This document shows positions 9,671 through 20,541 of a stretch of 64,000 nt of DNA, in pieces. This DNA comes from Rheum nobile (Eukaryota > Streptophyta > Magnoliopsida > Caryophyllales > Polygonaceae). Each line of letters starts with the position of its first letter. Positions within the stretch are counted from its first letter, which is position 1. Made by a program: the position numbers and the translations under genes. A model generated the notes under the pieces. It had not been told where the DNA came from, ran no database searches, and saw only the letters and a program-made list of their open reading frames with translations. Location of the stretch: NCBI GenBank assembly GCA_027886185.1, contig WOAB01000583.1, positions 5,828,001 to 5,892,000 of the forward strand, read 5' to 3'.

Positions 9671-12484
9671 TGTGGGAGCCGAATAAAGAATGGGCTTAAA
9701 AGCCCATTAAGATGGATTAGGTTAAGGGGTTGGGGACGGGCAATTGAAGACGGAGGGAGCCACAATTGAAAAGGAGGAGGGCCACAATTCGAGGGCAAGC
9801 AGGCGGGAGCTGCAATTGGGAAAGAGAGAGAACATGAGCTCTCGAGAGCTCCTCTTGGTGTCTCTAATGGCTAGAGCACCGGAAAGATCTCTCTAAAGCT
9901 CCAGAAGAGCCACAATTCGAGAGAGGGGAGCCTGCTTCTCCTCGATGCCCAGTTGGTGGATCTCGGAGCCTGCTTCTCCTTCCCTGGCCCCGTTCTATGG
10001 CCAATCTCGTCGGTTGAGCGTGTGGAAAATCCTGGTGTAATACCACATGTTTGGTATATGGCATCTCCTGCTTCACTTCCACGGTGTGTGTTCGATCCCG
10101 ATTCGACTCTTCACTTTCTCAATTAATGTTAAAGTGATTCTTGATCTGATAACAATGCTTCTTTGCGTGCAATGCTTGATGTACATTGTCATTCTCTTCT
10201 GTGTATGTGTGTGTTCTGCCTTGGCAAGACTGAGTTCTAATCGTATGGCTGACAGGAGGGTTTTAGTCGTCTTAAACCTAGTCAAAATAAATCCTAACTA
10301 ACCTAAACAAGTAGTCTGGGTAAGCAGGGTCGAATCCCACAGGGAGGAGTTGTTTTCTTTGTGTTCACTAGCATGCAAAGTAACAAGGGGGGTTTTGGAT
10401 TGGTTTCAAGTAACAAGTAAACAAAGCAAATAACAAATCAAGGGTTTTTAATCAATTAGGGGAAAACACTTAGCCAAACAAATATCCACTTTTCCTATGA
10501 TAGATCGATCCTAGGTCATCCCTATTCCTTTCCTTGGATTATTCCTGTCCCTATTCTTATATAGTCACTAGCCCAACCAGTTCTAGCAACCCTTACTATT
10601 GAACGCACAAGAAACTATCAAGATTTAGAACAACAGCAGCATAGAGCATAGGATCAAACCAGGATACATACAACACCGATGTTTCGCAGCATTTAGCACA
10701 TAATCAATCCTCTTTCATAATAATCTAGTCCAACCAGTCCTAGATAATCATGGATGCTACTCTAGATAAGGAATTTCAACCAGTAAATTCCAAACTCTAG
10801 CAATAGATAATTACTAATGTAAACTAGGTGATCAATCTAGTCAAATCAATAACAATCAATAGGAATATGCTCAAGAGAAAAGATATAATCCAAAGGAATT
10901 AGGAAATAGAGAATTAACCTCACAATCAAATCATAAGAAAAGCTTCAATTGTCGGACTAAGCAAAAGGTGCTTAGCTCCTCATAGTCTTGGAAATAATAA
11001 TCTTCAAAGGGAAAAACTGAATGTTGAATAACGAACGATAAAACTAAGATGATGAATGGAGGCTGTGGAATTTAGGTTAAATAGACTTAACCTAAAGCCC
11101 AGGATCACAAACCTCATCTAAAAGGAAATAAAATATAAGTATTTGGAATACTTAAAATAAAGAAAATCGAAATAAGAAAAAGAACAAAACTCGGAAATCT
11201 CTCTCGGGCTGCCTCCCGTGTGGAACCGCGGGCGCGGATGCCTCGTCGCCATCGCGGAATATGACTTTGATCTCTCGACCTGTGACATTATTTTTCCGCC
11301 ATCGCGGGCCCTTCGCCGTAGTCACTTTGGCCTTCTCTTCTTGGTAGCGGTGGCACGCGGAAGGCCTTCATTCTTCACTTCTCGTGTGGCTTTATCCATT
11401 GGTTCTCTTCGTCTCTTCAGGTGGTCCACTCCTCTTCTTCTGGATGTCTTCAATTAGCTTCTCCAAACCACCATATTCACACTTTTCATCTCTAACTCCA
11501 TATTCCATAGTTATGCTCTAAATCCCTACAAATGGCACCTCAACCCCGGTAATAACTCCTAGATAAGCACTACAAAATAGTGATGATCAATGGCTCTCCA
11601 AGGATGAACTCATGTGTTTCATTGTGCTGTAAATGTGCCCCTAATTGCTTGATGACAGGATGTCCTATACTACGTATGCCTCACTTTTTTGGGATGTTTG
11701 ATTGATGTTCAATGCATTATTTTACTTGGATCTGTCATAGATGATAGCTAGGGATAATTATTGCTATCTTGTGAATGTCATGTTGCTCCTGGTTTCTTAA
11801 TATGATGATGTGAGCAATTTGATCATTTATTGCATAATATGTTTAGGCTATGATTCATTGAGGTTTTATGAATTATTGACATGAAGTGTCGGCTTAGGGC
11901 TACTTTATGTATAAGTGAATAAGGCTTTGTCTACAAGGTTGCTGAAATGGATCAAGTGGTCCTTCGCTAAGGTAACTTTAAGCTCTCAACGAGAGCATTG
12001 AGATTTGTTGGTAGATGAACTGGTACTCGTAAGCTTTATAGATGAGTCTTTGATGAAAGACTTAATGCTAGAATACTTGACTAATGAAATGAAGGATGAG
12101 TATACTCGGTCAAGGTAATTCGACGGGTTAGTAAATCTCTCTACCTTAGCTTTTCTACATATATATATATGCTCTTCGTATGGAAAACTGACTTGAGCGT
12201 CGGAGAGCCCGCCCCCGGGGAAGCCATCTCTGGGGCGTTTTCAGGTGAATCTGGCGTATGAGAAAGTTGTCGAAGCTCAAGAACAACTATATACGATCTG
12301 GAGAAGTGTGAAGGAATAATATCTGCATTAGAACTGAAGCATGGGGCCAGAGACCCCATCCTACGCGAATCCAGTGACCAGGAAGTTGTTGAGGATGTCC
12401 CCAAACAGACAAATCATCGACAAATCTGAGCTGAGGGTGTGTTGACCCTTAGCATTTCACGAATTGTTGAATCAGAATTCAACA
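9671..12484 (+). repeat. Left LTR of the nest 1 host, interrupted
   Basis: It is about 1469 bp once the solo LTR and one copy of its 5-bp duplication are removed. It aligns along its length with 28752-30298. It lacks two short segments that the right LTR has, including the one around 28970-29030 (GGAGCCACAATTTGGGAAGG). The short TATA-like run TACATATATATATATG lies at about 12155-12172. Confidence 0.85.
10250..11589 (-). mobile_element. Solo LTR 1 (TGA…TCA family), inside the left LTR
   Basis: It begins TGACAGGAGGG, ends GTGATGATCA, and is flanked by ATGGC at 10245-10249 and 11590-11594. The uninterrupted right LTR of the host (around 29400) shows the empty site. It shares features with LTRs A, B and C of the nested element: GGGTCGAATCCCACAGGGAGG near one end, AGGTTAAATAGACTTAACCT at 11074-11093, a CGCGG-rich cluster at about 11205-11325, and an end reading CCGGTAATAACTCCTAGATA. 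No internal region or second LTR is left, so it came from LTR-LTR recombination. Strand follows the A/B/C LTRs. Confidence 0.9.
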
Positions 12485-12485
12485 C

Positions 12486-12504
12486 TGGCGCCGACCGTGG
12501 GGAC
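12486..12504 (+). promoter_or_regulatory. Primer binding site of the nest 1 host
   Basis: TGGCGCCGACCGTGGGGAC starts one base after the LTR end. The TGGCGCC start fits the CCA end of a tRNA ending GGCGCCA. Confidence 0.75.
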
Positions 12505-12714
12505 TTCCTCACACACTAGGAACGCTCATGTCATGCCAAAATGCCTACTCTACGGAGAACATCCGACAACCAAGCTCCACTACACTCCACTTCGGCTTTG
12601 GCTAGCCTTCACTCCTTTCTACTTATACTTCGCGTAGCTCTCACTGCTTTACCTTTGTTGTCACATACGCTTTACGACATCTTACAATGGTTGGGGCTCG
12701 TACGTCCCTCAAGC

Positions 12715-13052
12715 TAGGGCTGAGCACGGGCCGGAACCCGACCCGAACCGAACCCGAAAAGCCCGAAACCCGAACGGCCAAAAATCTAGGACTGAAGACC
12801 AAACCGAAGACATCGGTTCGGGTTCGGTTCGGGTCGGGTTCGGGCTAAACAACACTTTTCGTTAAAAAACAGGCTAAATTACACTAAAAACCCGAACCCA
12901 AACCGAACCCGAACCGAACCGAACCGAAACCCGAAACTCTGATTTGGTCGGACCGAAACCCGAACCAAAGGCATGTCGGTTCGGGTTCGGTTCGGGTTTT
13001 TTGGGTCGGGTTCGGTTCGGGCTTCGATTTTCTCGGCCCGTGCTCACCCCTA
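12715..13052. mobile_element. hAT-type MITE, 338 bp, with 8-bp duplication
   Basis: The terminal inverted repeats are TAGGGCTGAGCACGGGCCG at the left and its inverse CGGCCCGTGCTCACCCCTA at the right. The 8-bp CCTCAAGC is repeated exactly at 12707-12714 and 13053-13060. The body is built of CCCGAACC / GGTTCGGG words and can fold back on itself. The TAGGG-type ends and 8-bp duplication are hallmarks of hAT elements. Confidence 0.9.
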
Positions 13053-13593
13053 CCTCAAGCCGAAGCAATCTATGGTATCACTCCGCTCGCCACCAATTAT
13101 GCCTTTTACGAGAGAACAAGTAGAAAGGCAATACTAGGCCGAAAGGGAAGAGGTGTTGCACTTTAAGGAAAGTTGAGCAACATCACGAGAAAACTAGCGG
13201 AGTTTTTTTCACGAAGGCCTCCCCGACTTTCTCCCTTGGCCTACCCGGACATCACCCTTGGCCTCCCTATTCTTCGCTCTTGGCCTTCGCGAAGATTTCC
13301 TGACATGTCTCATGGCCTTCCGGCTTGAGTCCATTCCCTTCACAGAGGTCCCTCTTTGCGAAGTTCCCCCCTTCGCGAAGGGTCCCATTCACGAAGGTCT
13401 TCCCTTCATGGCCTTCACAAAGGCCCCCCTTCACTCAAGGCTTCCCTGCCATACGCCCTCCACGGGCTTATAGAGTACAAGTGTTAAAAGCAAGTGTTGA
13501 AAGCAAGTCTGAAGAGCAATACGTGAAGGCAATACCCGAAAGCAATACGCGTGGCAACACCAACAAAATTTTACGGTATTGGGCTTGGCAAGT

Positions 13594-13598
13594 ATTAG
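13594..13598. repeat. Target duplication ATTAG, left copy (three-LTR element)
   Basis: ATTAG precedes the TGATAAGG end of LTR A. The same five bases follow LTR C at 26218-26222. Confidence 0.9.
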
Positions 13599-14980
13599 TG
13601 ATAAGGCGTTGTCGTCGTGACACCTAAACAAATAAAATCCTAAACAAACCTAAACAAGCAGTAGAGGCAAGCAAGGGTCGAATCCACAGGGAGGAAGTGA
13701 TCAATTCATGTGTTTATGAGCATGCAAAGTAACATGAAATGGGGGTTTTGGTTATCAAACACAGAGCAAAGTAAACAGGTTTAGTTGACTTGAGAATATG
13801 AATGGGGAAAATAGTTCCACTAGAACGAGATCCACAATACAGAGATAAGTCGATCATTGAAATCTTATAAATCCAAGTTCTTTAACTATTCTTATGGTTG
13901 TTCCCATCCTGGTCTTAAGTACTACCGATTCTCACAGTTGTCGATAGACTTATTACTATGCCAATGATAAAGTACCACTGATTCTCACAGTTGTCAGCAT
14001 ACTTTAGCACCAACACAGCAATAGCAATGCACACAAGGATATATGATACATGCAAGTAGAAAGACGTACAAGTACTCATTCCCCTACTTAACATGCAATT
14101 GATTCTCACACACAATTGTACGCTCGGGACCCCTATACGCACAATTGTGTTTGCCACTCGATAAGCACTCGAAACCCCTATATGCAATCCTAGCAATTGA
14201 TAAAAAGTATTCAACCTAGTTGATCAGGCTAAGAAGAACAACAAGAAATCAATATCAATATAACCAAGAGAATCAATCCAACATTTATAAGGATAAGAAC
14301 AAGGAATAGAAATCTCACAAACACATCAACTGTACTGCTTCAATCGTCTAGCAGAACCAAGGGAAATTAGCTCTCCATCAAAGGGGATGAAAAACTCTAA
14401 TTAGAAAACTACGTCTGAAACAATAGTGCGTCTGATGATGATGATTTGGAGACTGTGGGAAAAGAGGTTAAATAGAGTTAACCTAAATCCCCAAGATCAC
14501 AAACCATATCTTACAAGGAAATAAAATAATAAAATAAAGGAAATCTGACTAATGCATAAAAGGAAATAAAGTAAAATAAAATAACTCTGGCCGCGAGGTC
14601 ATTAAGCGCAGCCACCGCGAGGCGGTGAAGATCCACCGCAGGGCGTCGAACTTTCCACCGCTGGGCGGTGGCTTCCTCTGGCGCGGGCTCCATTCTTCAC
14701 TGAGAGTCATCGCCGGGTCGCGGCGAAGTCGCCGCGGGGCGGTGAACTCCAGTCCTCCAGCACTCTTCTTCTTTTCTTCTTCTGCTGCTCTCCAATACTA
14801 CCAATTGTTGGTAACCTTCTCCATAAATGCTCCAACAGCTCCATCTAAGCTGCAAATCCTTGGATTTCTTCACTTCTCTCCATAACATCTGAATTGCAGA
14901 CTTAGCACCAAAACTCATCCAAAACTCCTCCAAATCATGATAATAGTTGCTAGTAAAGGTATATGAAATAACACCTATCA
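13599..14980 (-). repeat. LTR A (3' LTR of the composite)
   Basis: On the minus strand it starts TGATAGGTGTTATTTC and ends AACGCCTTATCA. It contains a GC-rich hairpin cluster (about 14590-14750) and the inverted repeat AGGTTAAATAGAGTTAACCT (14465-14484), whose minus-strand reading CTATTTAACC could act as a TATA-like element. GGGTCGAATCCACAGGGAGG lies near its left end. Confidence 0.9.
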
Positions 14981-14993
14981 AATTCCCCCATAA
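14981..14993 (-). promoter_or_regulatory. Polypurine tract beside LTR A
   Basis: Minus-strand ATTATGGGGGAATT abuts the TGATAGG start of LTR A, the expected place for plus-strand priming. Confidence 0.75.
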
Positions 14994-15795
14994 TTAGACC
15001 TTTACTCGTCCCGAGTAAACTAAAGAAAAGCTCACCCTCTAAATCAACACCAAGGCCTCAGGAAGTACAAGAAAACGTGACACTAGCAACTACAACATAT
15101 CAACAATAAGCTCTAGACAACCAAAACGAGTGATGCAAAGATAGTCTAATCCTAACTCCAATCTAGCTCATTATCGCTCCATGAGTGGCCTACCCGACAG
15201 TCCTTCTTTGACTCCCTTCTTATGACGCCTCCACCAGGATATGAAAAGGAATCCTAGATTCACTCTTATTCTTTTACGCTCATCTTGCCTAGGCGCCCTT
15301 TCGGGTTTTCACCTAGCCACTCATTTCATTTTGCTAGATATCTCACCAATACTCACATCACTCCAGTCCACTTTTGCCCTGGTCTATACCAGCCGGACTA
15401 CTTGCTTTTTACCTGGACTGCCCTTTCGGGTTTTCAGTCCATCCCAGGATTTTGATTGCCTTTTTATATTTCTTTTTGGCTTTTTCGATTTTTTTTTCTT
15501 TTTCTTCCGAAAACAGAAACGGAAACAACAATGCAGAAAACGAATGCAGAAATAAACTATGTACACTAGCTAGCAAGAAAGCAAGTCTATATCCTCCCCC
15601 ATACTTAAACCGAACATTGTCCTCAATGTAGAAAAGAGAACATCAAATGGTAGGGGAAGAAGAAATAAACTCACTAGGGACCAGAAGGTGGTGGTGGGTA
15701 CATCCCAAAGTAGTCCCTCATATGAGCGTCCATAGTGTCCAGGCGCTCATCTATCTCTACGTGGAGCTGGGTCTGCCAAGTCTGCAGACTGGTCT
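14994..15795. other. 3' untranslated part of the left internal region
   Basis: No coding similarity. It contains repeated CGCCCTTTCGGGTTTTC blocks (about 15295 and 15422) set in direct-repeat-like text. The right internal region has the same layout at about 22452 and 22587, so this is shared non-coding sequence before the purine tract. Confidence 0.65.
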
Positions 15796-16908
15796 CTATT
15801 CGGGAATTCCACCGATCCTGACGCGTGAAGAAAGCATCCCATCTAGAGTACATCTCCTTCCATGGTGCGACAGGTCCTTACAAAGACGAATGCTCCTCGA
15901 ACTATGAAGAACCGGGGTCGTCCCCCCTACAGGATCAGCGGTAGCATCTCCACCACTAGGGCCCTCTCCAAACGGACCTGAAGGAGCAACGGCAGGGACA
16001 TCATCGGCCGGCATCCTGCTATCGCTCTGAATCCACCAACCCGCGTATGAAGGTGAGTACGTGAACTCCCGCGGCACAGTCAAAATATGGCCCTCATAAG
16101 ATGCCCAGACCAAATCGCCATCCTGCCCCAGTGGCTTCATCATGGAGCACACCTTCATGTGTGCTAAATCATATACTGCGCAGGGGACCGTCCGAGGAAT
16201 CTGATCGCAGGCAATCACCTTGGCACAGAGGAGTGTAATAAGACCACCCCCACAAATATCACGCGCCTCGCCATCACGAATCCTCTTCAGGGAACCCAAG
16301 AAAAGGGTAGCCCAACATGGCGTGTACTCTACAGTCCCCAAGATGCTCATAAACCACTGGAAGTCCTTCATGGGTACCTTCCGATCATCCGCATGGCCGA
16401 AGAAATCTCTCATCATCACCTTGTGGATCAACCGCAGACACGGATTCACCAATTTGGAATTCACTTCCTGACCCTTCCTGAAACTCCTTCCTGTGGCCGC
16501 ACGCCAGAAGTCCATCATCTCGGACTCATGAAGCCCACCAGACCATCCATCAGTTGGGTCCTTCGTAATACCCAGTGCCTCATTCACCACCTTCTGAGAC
16601 AAGGAATACTCGCGCCCATTGTATTTGAAATGAATCTTGCGCAAGTGCCTGTCACCCGAGTTATTGTTGATCTTCACGAAGGAAGTAATAAACTGATAGC
16701 ACAGCTCGGGGTACGCGGGGGCAGCCTTGTCCAGAAAATTTCCTAACCCACATTGTGTCAAACACATTGTCACACAAGCGAGCAAACCCATCTGCTCCAG
16801 AGTCTGCTTGTGGAAGAACTTCGAAGCCAACACCTTCCTCTCCTTCACAATGTTGTACACCTCACTCTCATCCCTAGTCGACACTTTCTTCTTGCCTTTG
16901 GATGCCAT
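15796..16908 (-). CDS. Athila ORF-1-like protein (env position)
   Basis: This intact 370-codon frame resembles the plant 'Arabidopsis retrotransposon ORF-1 / ATHILA' family: ERKVLASKFFHKQTLEQMGL near residues 28-47, YELCYQFITSF-like segment near 66-78, FKYNGREYSLSQKVVNEALGI near 93-114, and CLRLIHKVMMRDFFGHAD near 157-174. In Athila elements an ORF in this place is often called env-like, but its function is not established. No signal peptide is evident. It lies downstream of gag-protease with pol missing between. The start ATG begins MASKGKKKVSTRDESEVYN. Its intactness contrasts with the broken gag-protease. Confidence 0.7.
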   Translation of the reverse strand: MASKGKKKVSTRDESEVYNIVKERKVLASKFFHKQTLEQMGLLACVTMCLTQCGLGNFLDKAAPAYPELCYQFITSFVKINNNSGDRHLRKIHFKYNGREYSLSQKVVNEALGITKDPTDGWSGGLHESEMMDFWRAATGRSFRKGQEVNSKLVNPCLRLIHKVMMRDFFGHADDRKVPMKDFQWFMSILGTVEYTPCWATLFLGSLKRIRDGEARDICGGGLITLLCAKVIACDQIPRTVPCAVYDLAHMKVCSMMKPLGQDGDLVWASYEGHILTVPREFTYSPSYAGWWIQSDSRMPADDVPAVAPSGPFGEGPSGGDATADPVGGTTPVLHSSRSIRLCKDLSHHGRRCTLDGMLSSRVRIGGIPE

Positions 16909-17728
16909 AAGTAGGAAATTGAAATGCTCAAATCAAAAGGCAGACAAGGAACACTCACAATCAAGCAAACATGGATCTTGGAGAGACTCAGTGCGGGGCG
17001 GCAGGGTCGCGGCAATAAGCTGAGAACAGGCACCGGGTCGCGGCGAGATCGGCGCGGGGCGGTAGAAACAGTGACGCAAAACGGGAGCAACGCGAGGCGG
17101 AACTACGGCGGCGCGGTGGGGTTGTGTTTGGGTTTGGTTGTGAGGCTAGACTCCAATTTGGGGATTGGGGGCTAAATTATGCTCAAGGTCGAAAGGGGAT
17201 TCAGGGAGAGAGAGGGAAAATAGATATGGGGGCTTAAGGGAGGCGTTGGAATGGGGGTTAGATAGTGGGTTAGGTCAGGAAAAGGGAAAAGAAAAGGGGT
17301 GATGGGCCGGTCATGTACCATGGCCCAGAAGAGAAATCTTGGCCCATAAAGAGGCCCAATCCGTCAAAACCTTAGTGACCACTTAAGAAATAAGCTTTTA
17401 CTCACCCGGTTAAGGTTTTTTCGGGGCCCATTATTCTTGCTTTTTTTTTTCAAAGAGTTAAGAAGTTATACCTGACCGTCACCGCGGGGCGGGGAGCTCC
17501 ACCGCGGGGCGGTAAGGGGGCGCCGCGGGGCGGTGAGAATGGCTGGGTACCACATCTCATCTCGGTTTTACTTTCACACCTGTAATGTGAGTAACAGGCG
17601 AACGAAACAAAGCAAAATAAACTACGAAAATAATCTAATAAAAGAGAAAAAACAAGGAAAAACTAACACGGGTTGCCTCCCGGACAGCGCCTTGGTTATC
17701 GTCGTTGGCTCGACGTACTGCAAATCAA
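16909..17728. other. Gap between protease and ORF-1-like frame
   Basis: Pol would be expected around here but is absent. The region holds GC-rich hairpin clusters (about 16985-17115 and 17480-17538) and, at about 17668-17692 on the minus strand, a GCGCTGTCCGGGAGGCAACC block. The same block occurs at 23322-23342 in the other internal region. Such a block is common after coding regions of Athila/Tat elements. Confidence 0.6.
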
Positions 17729-18619
17729 CTACCATCTCGAATAGGATCCCTTTGGAATCCTCCAACTCGTCTCTTCCTGTGGAGACCTCTCATGGAAGGG
17801 TTTAAACCTTAGACCATGTTCCCTCCTTGCCAACCACTCCACGTTCATTCTCTTTGGAGTGTCTCCCCCATACTTAGAACGATGCGGGGGCCGATACGGC
17901 TCAATCTGAATATGCTGCACGTCACTAGATAAAGGCTTATAGCCTTGTATGGTTAGTGCAGGGGGGCAAGTGTCCAAAGCAGAGGAAATGGGGTCTCCTA
18001 TATCATCTAGCAAGACATTATCAATATGCAATTCATGCAAATCATGCAACTCAATAGGTCCATCAGGAGTGGGACACTCAACTACGATCTCTATTGCATC
18101 AATTTTAACATTTCCATGCACAGAATCATCAATATCATTAATGCAGAGAGGAGCGGGTAATTCAATGGAAGTGGCATTATGAATATCACGTCTGAAAATT
18201 ATTCCATCAAATTCCATAGTCAGGGTACCACTATCAACATCAATCTTAGTCATGGAAGTTTTCATAAAAGGTCGCCCTAGCATAACAGGGGCAACTTGCT
18301 CATCATAATCCATATCCATAACAAAGAAATCAGCAGGGAATATCAGGGGACCTATCCTAACAAGGACATCTTCTACAATACCCTTAGGGGGCACACAAGA
18401 ACCATCAGCAAGCTGTATAACAATATTAGTATCATGCAAGGGTCCTAATTCCAATTTTTCAATTAATGAATAGGGTAGGACATTAATTGAGGCACCCAAG
18501 TCTAGCAGTGCTTTCTCAAAAAGATGCCCACCTATAGTGATAGGAATTGTAAAAGTACATGGATCCTTGCATTTCTCAAGCATACGTTTCTGAACCACCG
18601 CTGACACTTGTTCACCCAC
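17729..18619 (-). pseudogene. Retroviral-type aspartic protease segment
   Basis: The 296-codon frame holds the aspartic protease core FEKALLDLGASINVLPYSLIEKLELG, with the catalytic aspartate at about residue 40 (D-L-G-A-S in place of D-T/S-G). VMLGRPFMKTSMTKIDV follows near 112-128. It is in the same frame as the upstream gag C-terminal piece, separated by one TAG stop (about 18632). It ends shortly after the protease with no RT attached. The known family role is cleavage of the Gag-Pol polyprotein. Because Pol is missing, the substrate here could only be Gag. Confidence 0.8.
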
Positions 18620-18631
18620 TGGACTCTTCTT

Positions 18632-19243
18632 CTAGGTCTTTTGTTTCTGAGCCCTCTTCACCGTGCATAGCTCCTTTAAGAACTTGGCGTATCGCGGGAT
18701 AGCCTTAATAAGCTTCAGCAGGGGGATGTTCACCTCACAGTTCTGAAATGTCTCGAACAGGAACAGATCCCTGTCGTCGACAACTCTTCTAGCCTTTAGC
18801 GCCTCAGGAAAAGGTGCTGGGGGCTTCTCTGAACCTAGAGGGGGAAACATGGGCCGAACGTAATTATCAACATAGGTGTCTTCAACAGGAGCAGACTTTC
18901 GAGGATCAGGTCGCGGCGAGCCCACCGCGGGGCGTAAGTGATCGCCGCGGGGCGGTAGAGTCGCGGTGTCATCGACCGCGGGGCACTCAGTGACTTCTTT
19001 CTCCGGATTCTCGTTCTCCTCTTCAGCAATAGGAGCAACGACCGTCTTACCACTTCTTAGCGTGATAGCACTCACGTTTTCTCTGGGATTCACAGTGGTC
19101 TGGGATGGCAGAGAGTTTGAGGCCCTTTGGTTAATCTTGGTCACCTCATCGGCTAATTGGCCAATCTGCCTCTCCATGTTCTTGATACTCGACTCAGTGG
19201 CTTGCACATGTGTGGCAAAGTGCTGAGTCAACGTCTTCAGCAA
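18632..19243 (-). pseudogene. Gag C-terminal segment
   Basis: SIKNMERQIGQLADEVTKINQR and NPRENVSAITLRSGKTV match the conserved stretch between gag and protease in Athila elements. The next part (about 18905-18985) is translated from a GC-rich hairpin cluster as LPPRGDHLRPAVGSPRPDP. GEHNIPLLKLIKAIPRYAKFLKELC-type sequence near the end matches the pre-protease region. It is in a different frame from the main gag ORF upstream, so a frameshift lies between 19244 and 19312. Confidence 0.75.
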
Positions 19244-19311
19244 ATCCTCAATAGAAGCTCCAGAAGTTTGACCTTGAGGTCTCTGTTGGTATTGAGCTTT
19301 TGCCGATACTG

Positions 19312-20466
19312 TTATTGCTGAGCTGGCTGGTATTGCTGTTGTGCCGGCTGCTGGCCGCCCTGAGGGTCACTCCATCTGAATCCTGGGTGATCACAGCCTC
19401 TCTGGTTGTAATTAGGCTGTCCACCATATTGTTGTCTAGGAGCGTCGTAGCCTCCTACAACATTGACTTCGACAACACCGTCCTCTTGCAGCTGAGGACA
19501 AGCCTCGGTATGGTGGGCCTGATTAGAGCAAAGACCGCATGCTCTGGCGTGTTGAGGGGCATTCTGATTTGCTATCTTCATAACTATCTCATTCAACTCG
19601 GCCAACTCAGACAACACCGGGCTTGGTCCTACAGGGGTCACAGCATTGACCGCCTTCCTCTGGTATGTCTTCTCGAAATTCCGGGTGCTCTCACTCATTT
19701 CCTGGAGTCTATTCATGGCGTCATCCGGTGTCAGGTTCAGAATACTTCCACCGCATGCACCATCAACCATTCTTCTTTCTTGGTCCAGCAGACCATTGTG
19801 CAAATAGAGAACAAGATCTTGCTTGGCATACCCGTGGAATGGGCAGCTGGAACAAAGCCTCTTGTACCTCTCCAAATAATCATAAAGTGTTTCATCACCA
19901 GTCTGCTCGATGTTGGCAATTGCCTTTTTCAAAGCATTTGCCTTCTTCGTGGGAAAATATTTGTCCAGGAATGCTTTGTGAAGCTTCGTCCATGTATCTA
20001 TGGTTCCTGGCGGCAGGTGATAATACCAATCGCTCGCAGAGTCGAGTAGAGAAAAACCAAAAGCTCTCATCTTGATTTGATCTTCGGTCACGTTCCTGGG
20101 TTTCATGGTCATGCAGACATTGTGGAACTTGCCCAGGTGATAAATCGGATCCTCTCCACTCAGACCGTGGAATTTAGGGAGGTAAGCAACAACTCTCGAC
20201 TTCAATTCAAAGTTCACCCCTTCTCCTAGTGCAGGGATGACAACAGCTAGGGGTTGAGCCCCAATATTTGGTTCAGTAAGCTCTCTCAGAGTTCCAGTTC
20301 CAGCCATTGCAACAGCTGGGGTAGTAACAGTCTTAACGGTCTCGGTCTCAGCGGTTTCGACCTCTTCTTCCTCTCCTCTTCGATTGCGCAGGCTTCCAAG
20401 AAAAGATCTTTCAATCTCTGGATCCAAAGCTAGAAGGGGAGAGTCAGTACTACGGGTGTCGACCAT
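19312..20466 (-). CDS. Athila-like Gag (capsid and zinc knuckle)
   Basis: The start chosen is the ATG at 20466 (MVDTRSTDSPLLALDPEIER), which fits the usual Athila gag beginning. The open frame extends seven codons further upstream. A retrotransposon gag domain covers about residues 85-215, with PIYHLGKFHNVCMTMKP, AFGFSLLDSASDWYYHLP and LHKAFLDKYFPTKKANALKKAI. A CCHC knuckle C-GL-C-SNQA-H-HTEA-C lies near residue 325. The frame ends at a glutamine-rich tail. The protein should package element RNA. The downstream protease is out of frame and blocked by a stop. Confidence 0.85.
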   Translation of the reverse strand: MVDTRSTDSPLLALDPEIERSFLGSLRNRRGEEEEVETAETETVKTVTTPAVAMAGTGTLRELTEPNIGAQPLAVVIPALGEGVNFELKSRVVAYLPKFHGLSGEDPIYHLGKFHNVCMTMKPRNVTEDQIKMRAFGFSLLDSASDWYYHLPPGTIDTWTKLHKAFLDKYFPTKKANALKKAIANIEQTGDETLYDYLERYKRLCSSCPFHGYAKQDLVLYLHNGLLDQERRMVDGACGGSILNLTPDDAMNRLQEMSESTRNFEKTYQRKAVNAVTPVGPSPVLSELAELNEIVMKIANQNAPQHARACGLCSNQAHHTEACPQLQEDGVVEVNVVGGYDAPRQQYGGQPNYNQRGCDHPGFRWSDPQGGQQPAQQQYQPAQQ

Positions 20467-20520
20467 AAGATAGGTCTCCACCAACAATCAATCACGAAAA
20501 CACACAACAAACAAAAACCT

Positions 20521-20538
20521 TCCCCGGCAACGGTGCCA
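20521..20538 (-). promoter_or_regulatory. Primer binding site beside LTR B
   Basis: Minus-strand TGGCACCGTTGCCGGGGA lies three bases from the LTR end. It matches the tRNA-Asp-type site beside LTR C except for one base (A in place of G at position 5). Confidence 0.85.
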
Positions 20539-20541
20539 ATT

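Larger units (their letters stand above)
12505..13598. other. Internal region of the nest 1 host, left part
   Basis: There is no coding region with family similarity. It contains the hAT-type MITE and, at 13200-13430, many near-palindromic TTCGCGAAGG / TTCACGAAGG words. These continue on the other side of the nested element (27290-27540), showing both parts were once joined. The ORFs here are repeats read in different frames. Confidence 0.6.

Noticed and set aside
10325..10350. tRNA gene or SINE at the GGGTCGAATCCCAC block
   Set aside because: No acceptor stem, anticodon arm or A box at the right distance; the block belongs to an LTR.
19300..20049. Plus-strand 249-codon ORF
   Set aside because: It lies antisense to the well-supported Athila-like gag and has no family similarity; a shadow of that gene.
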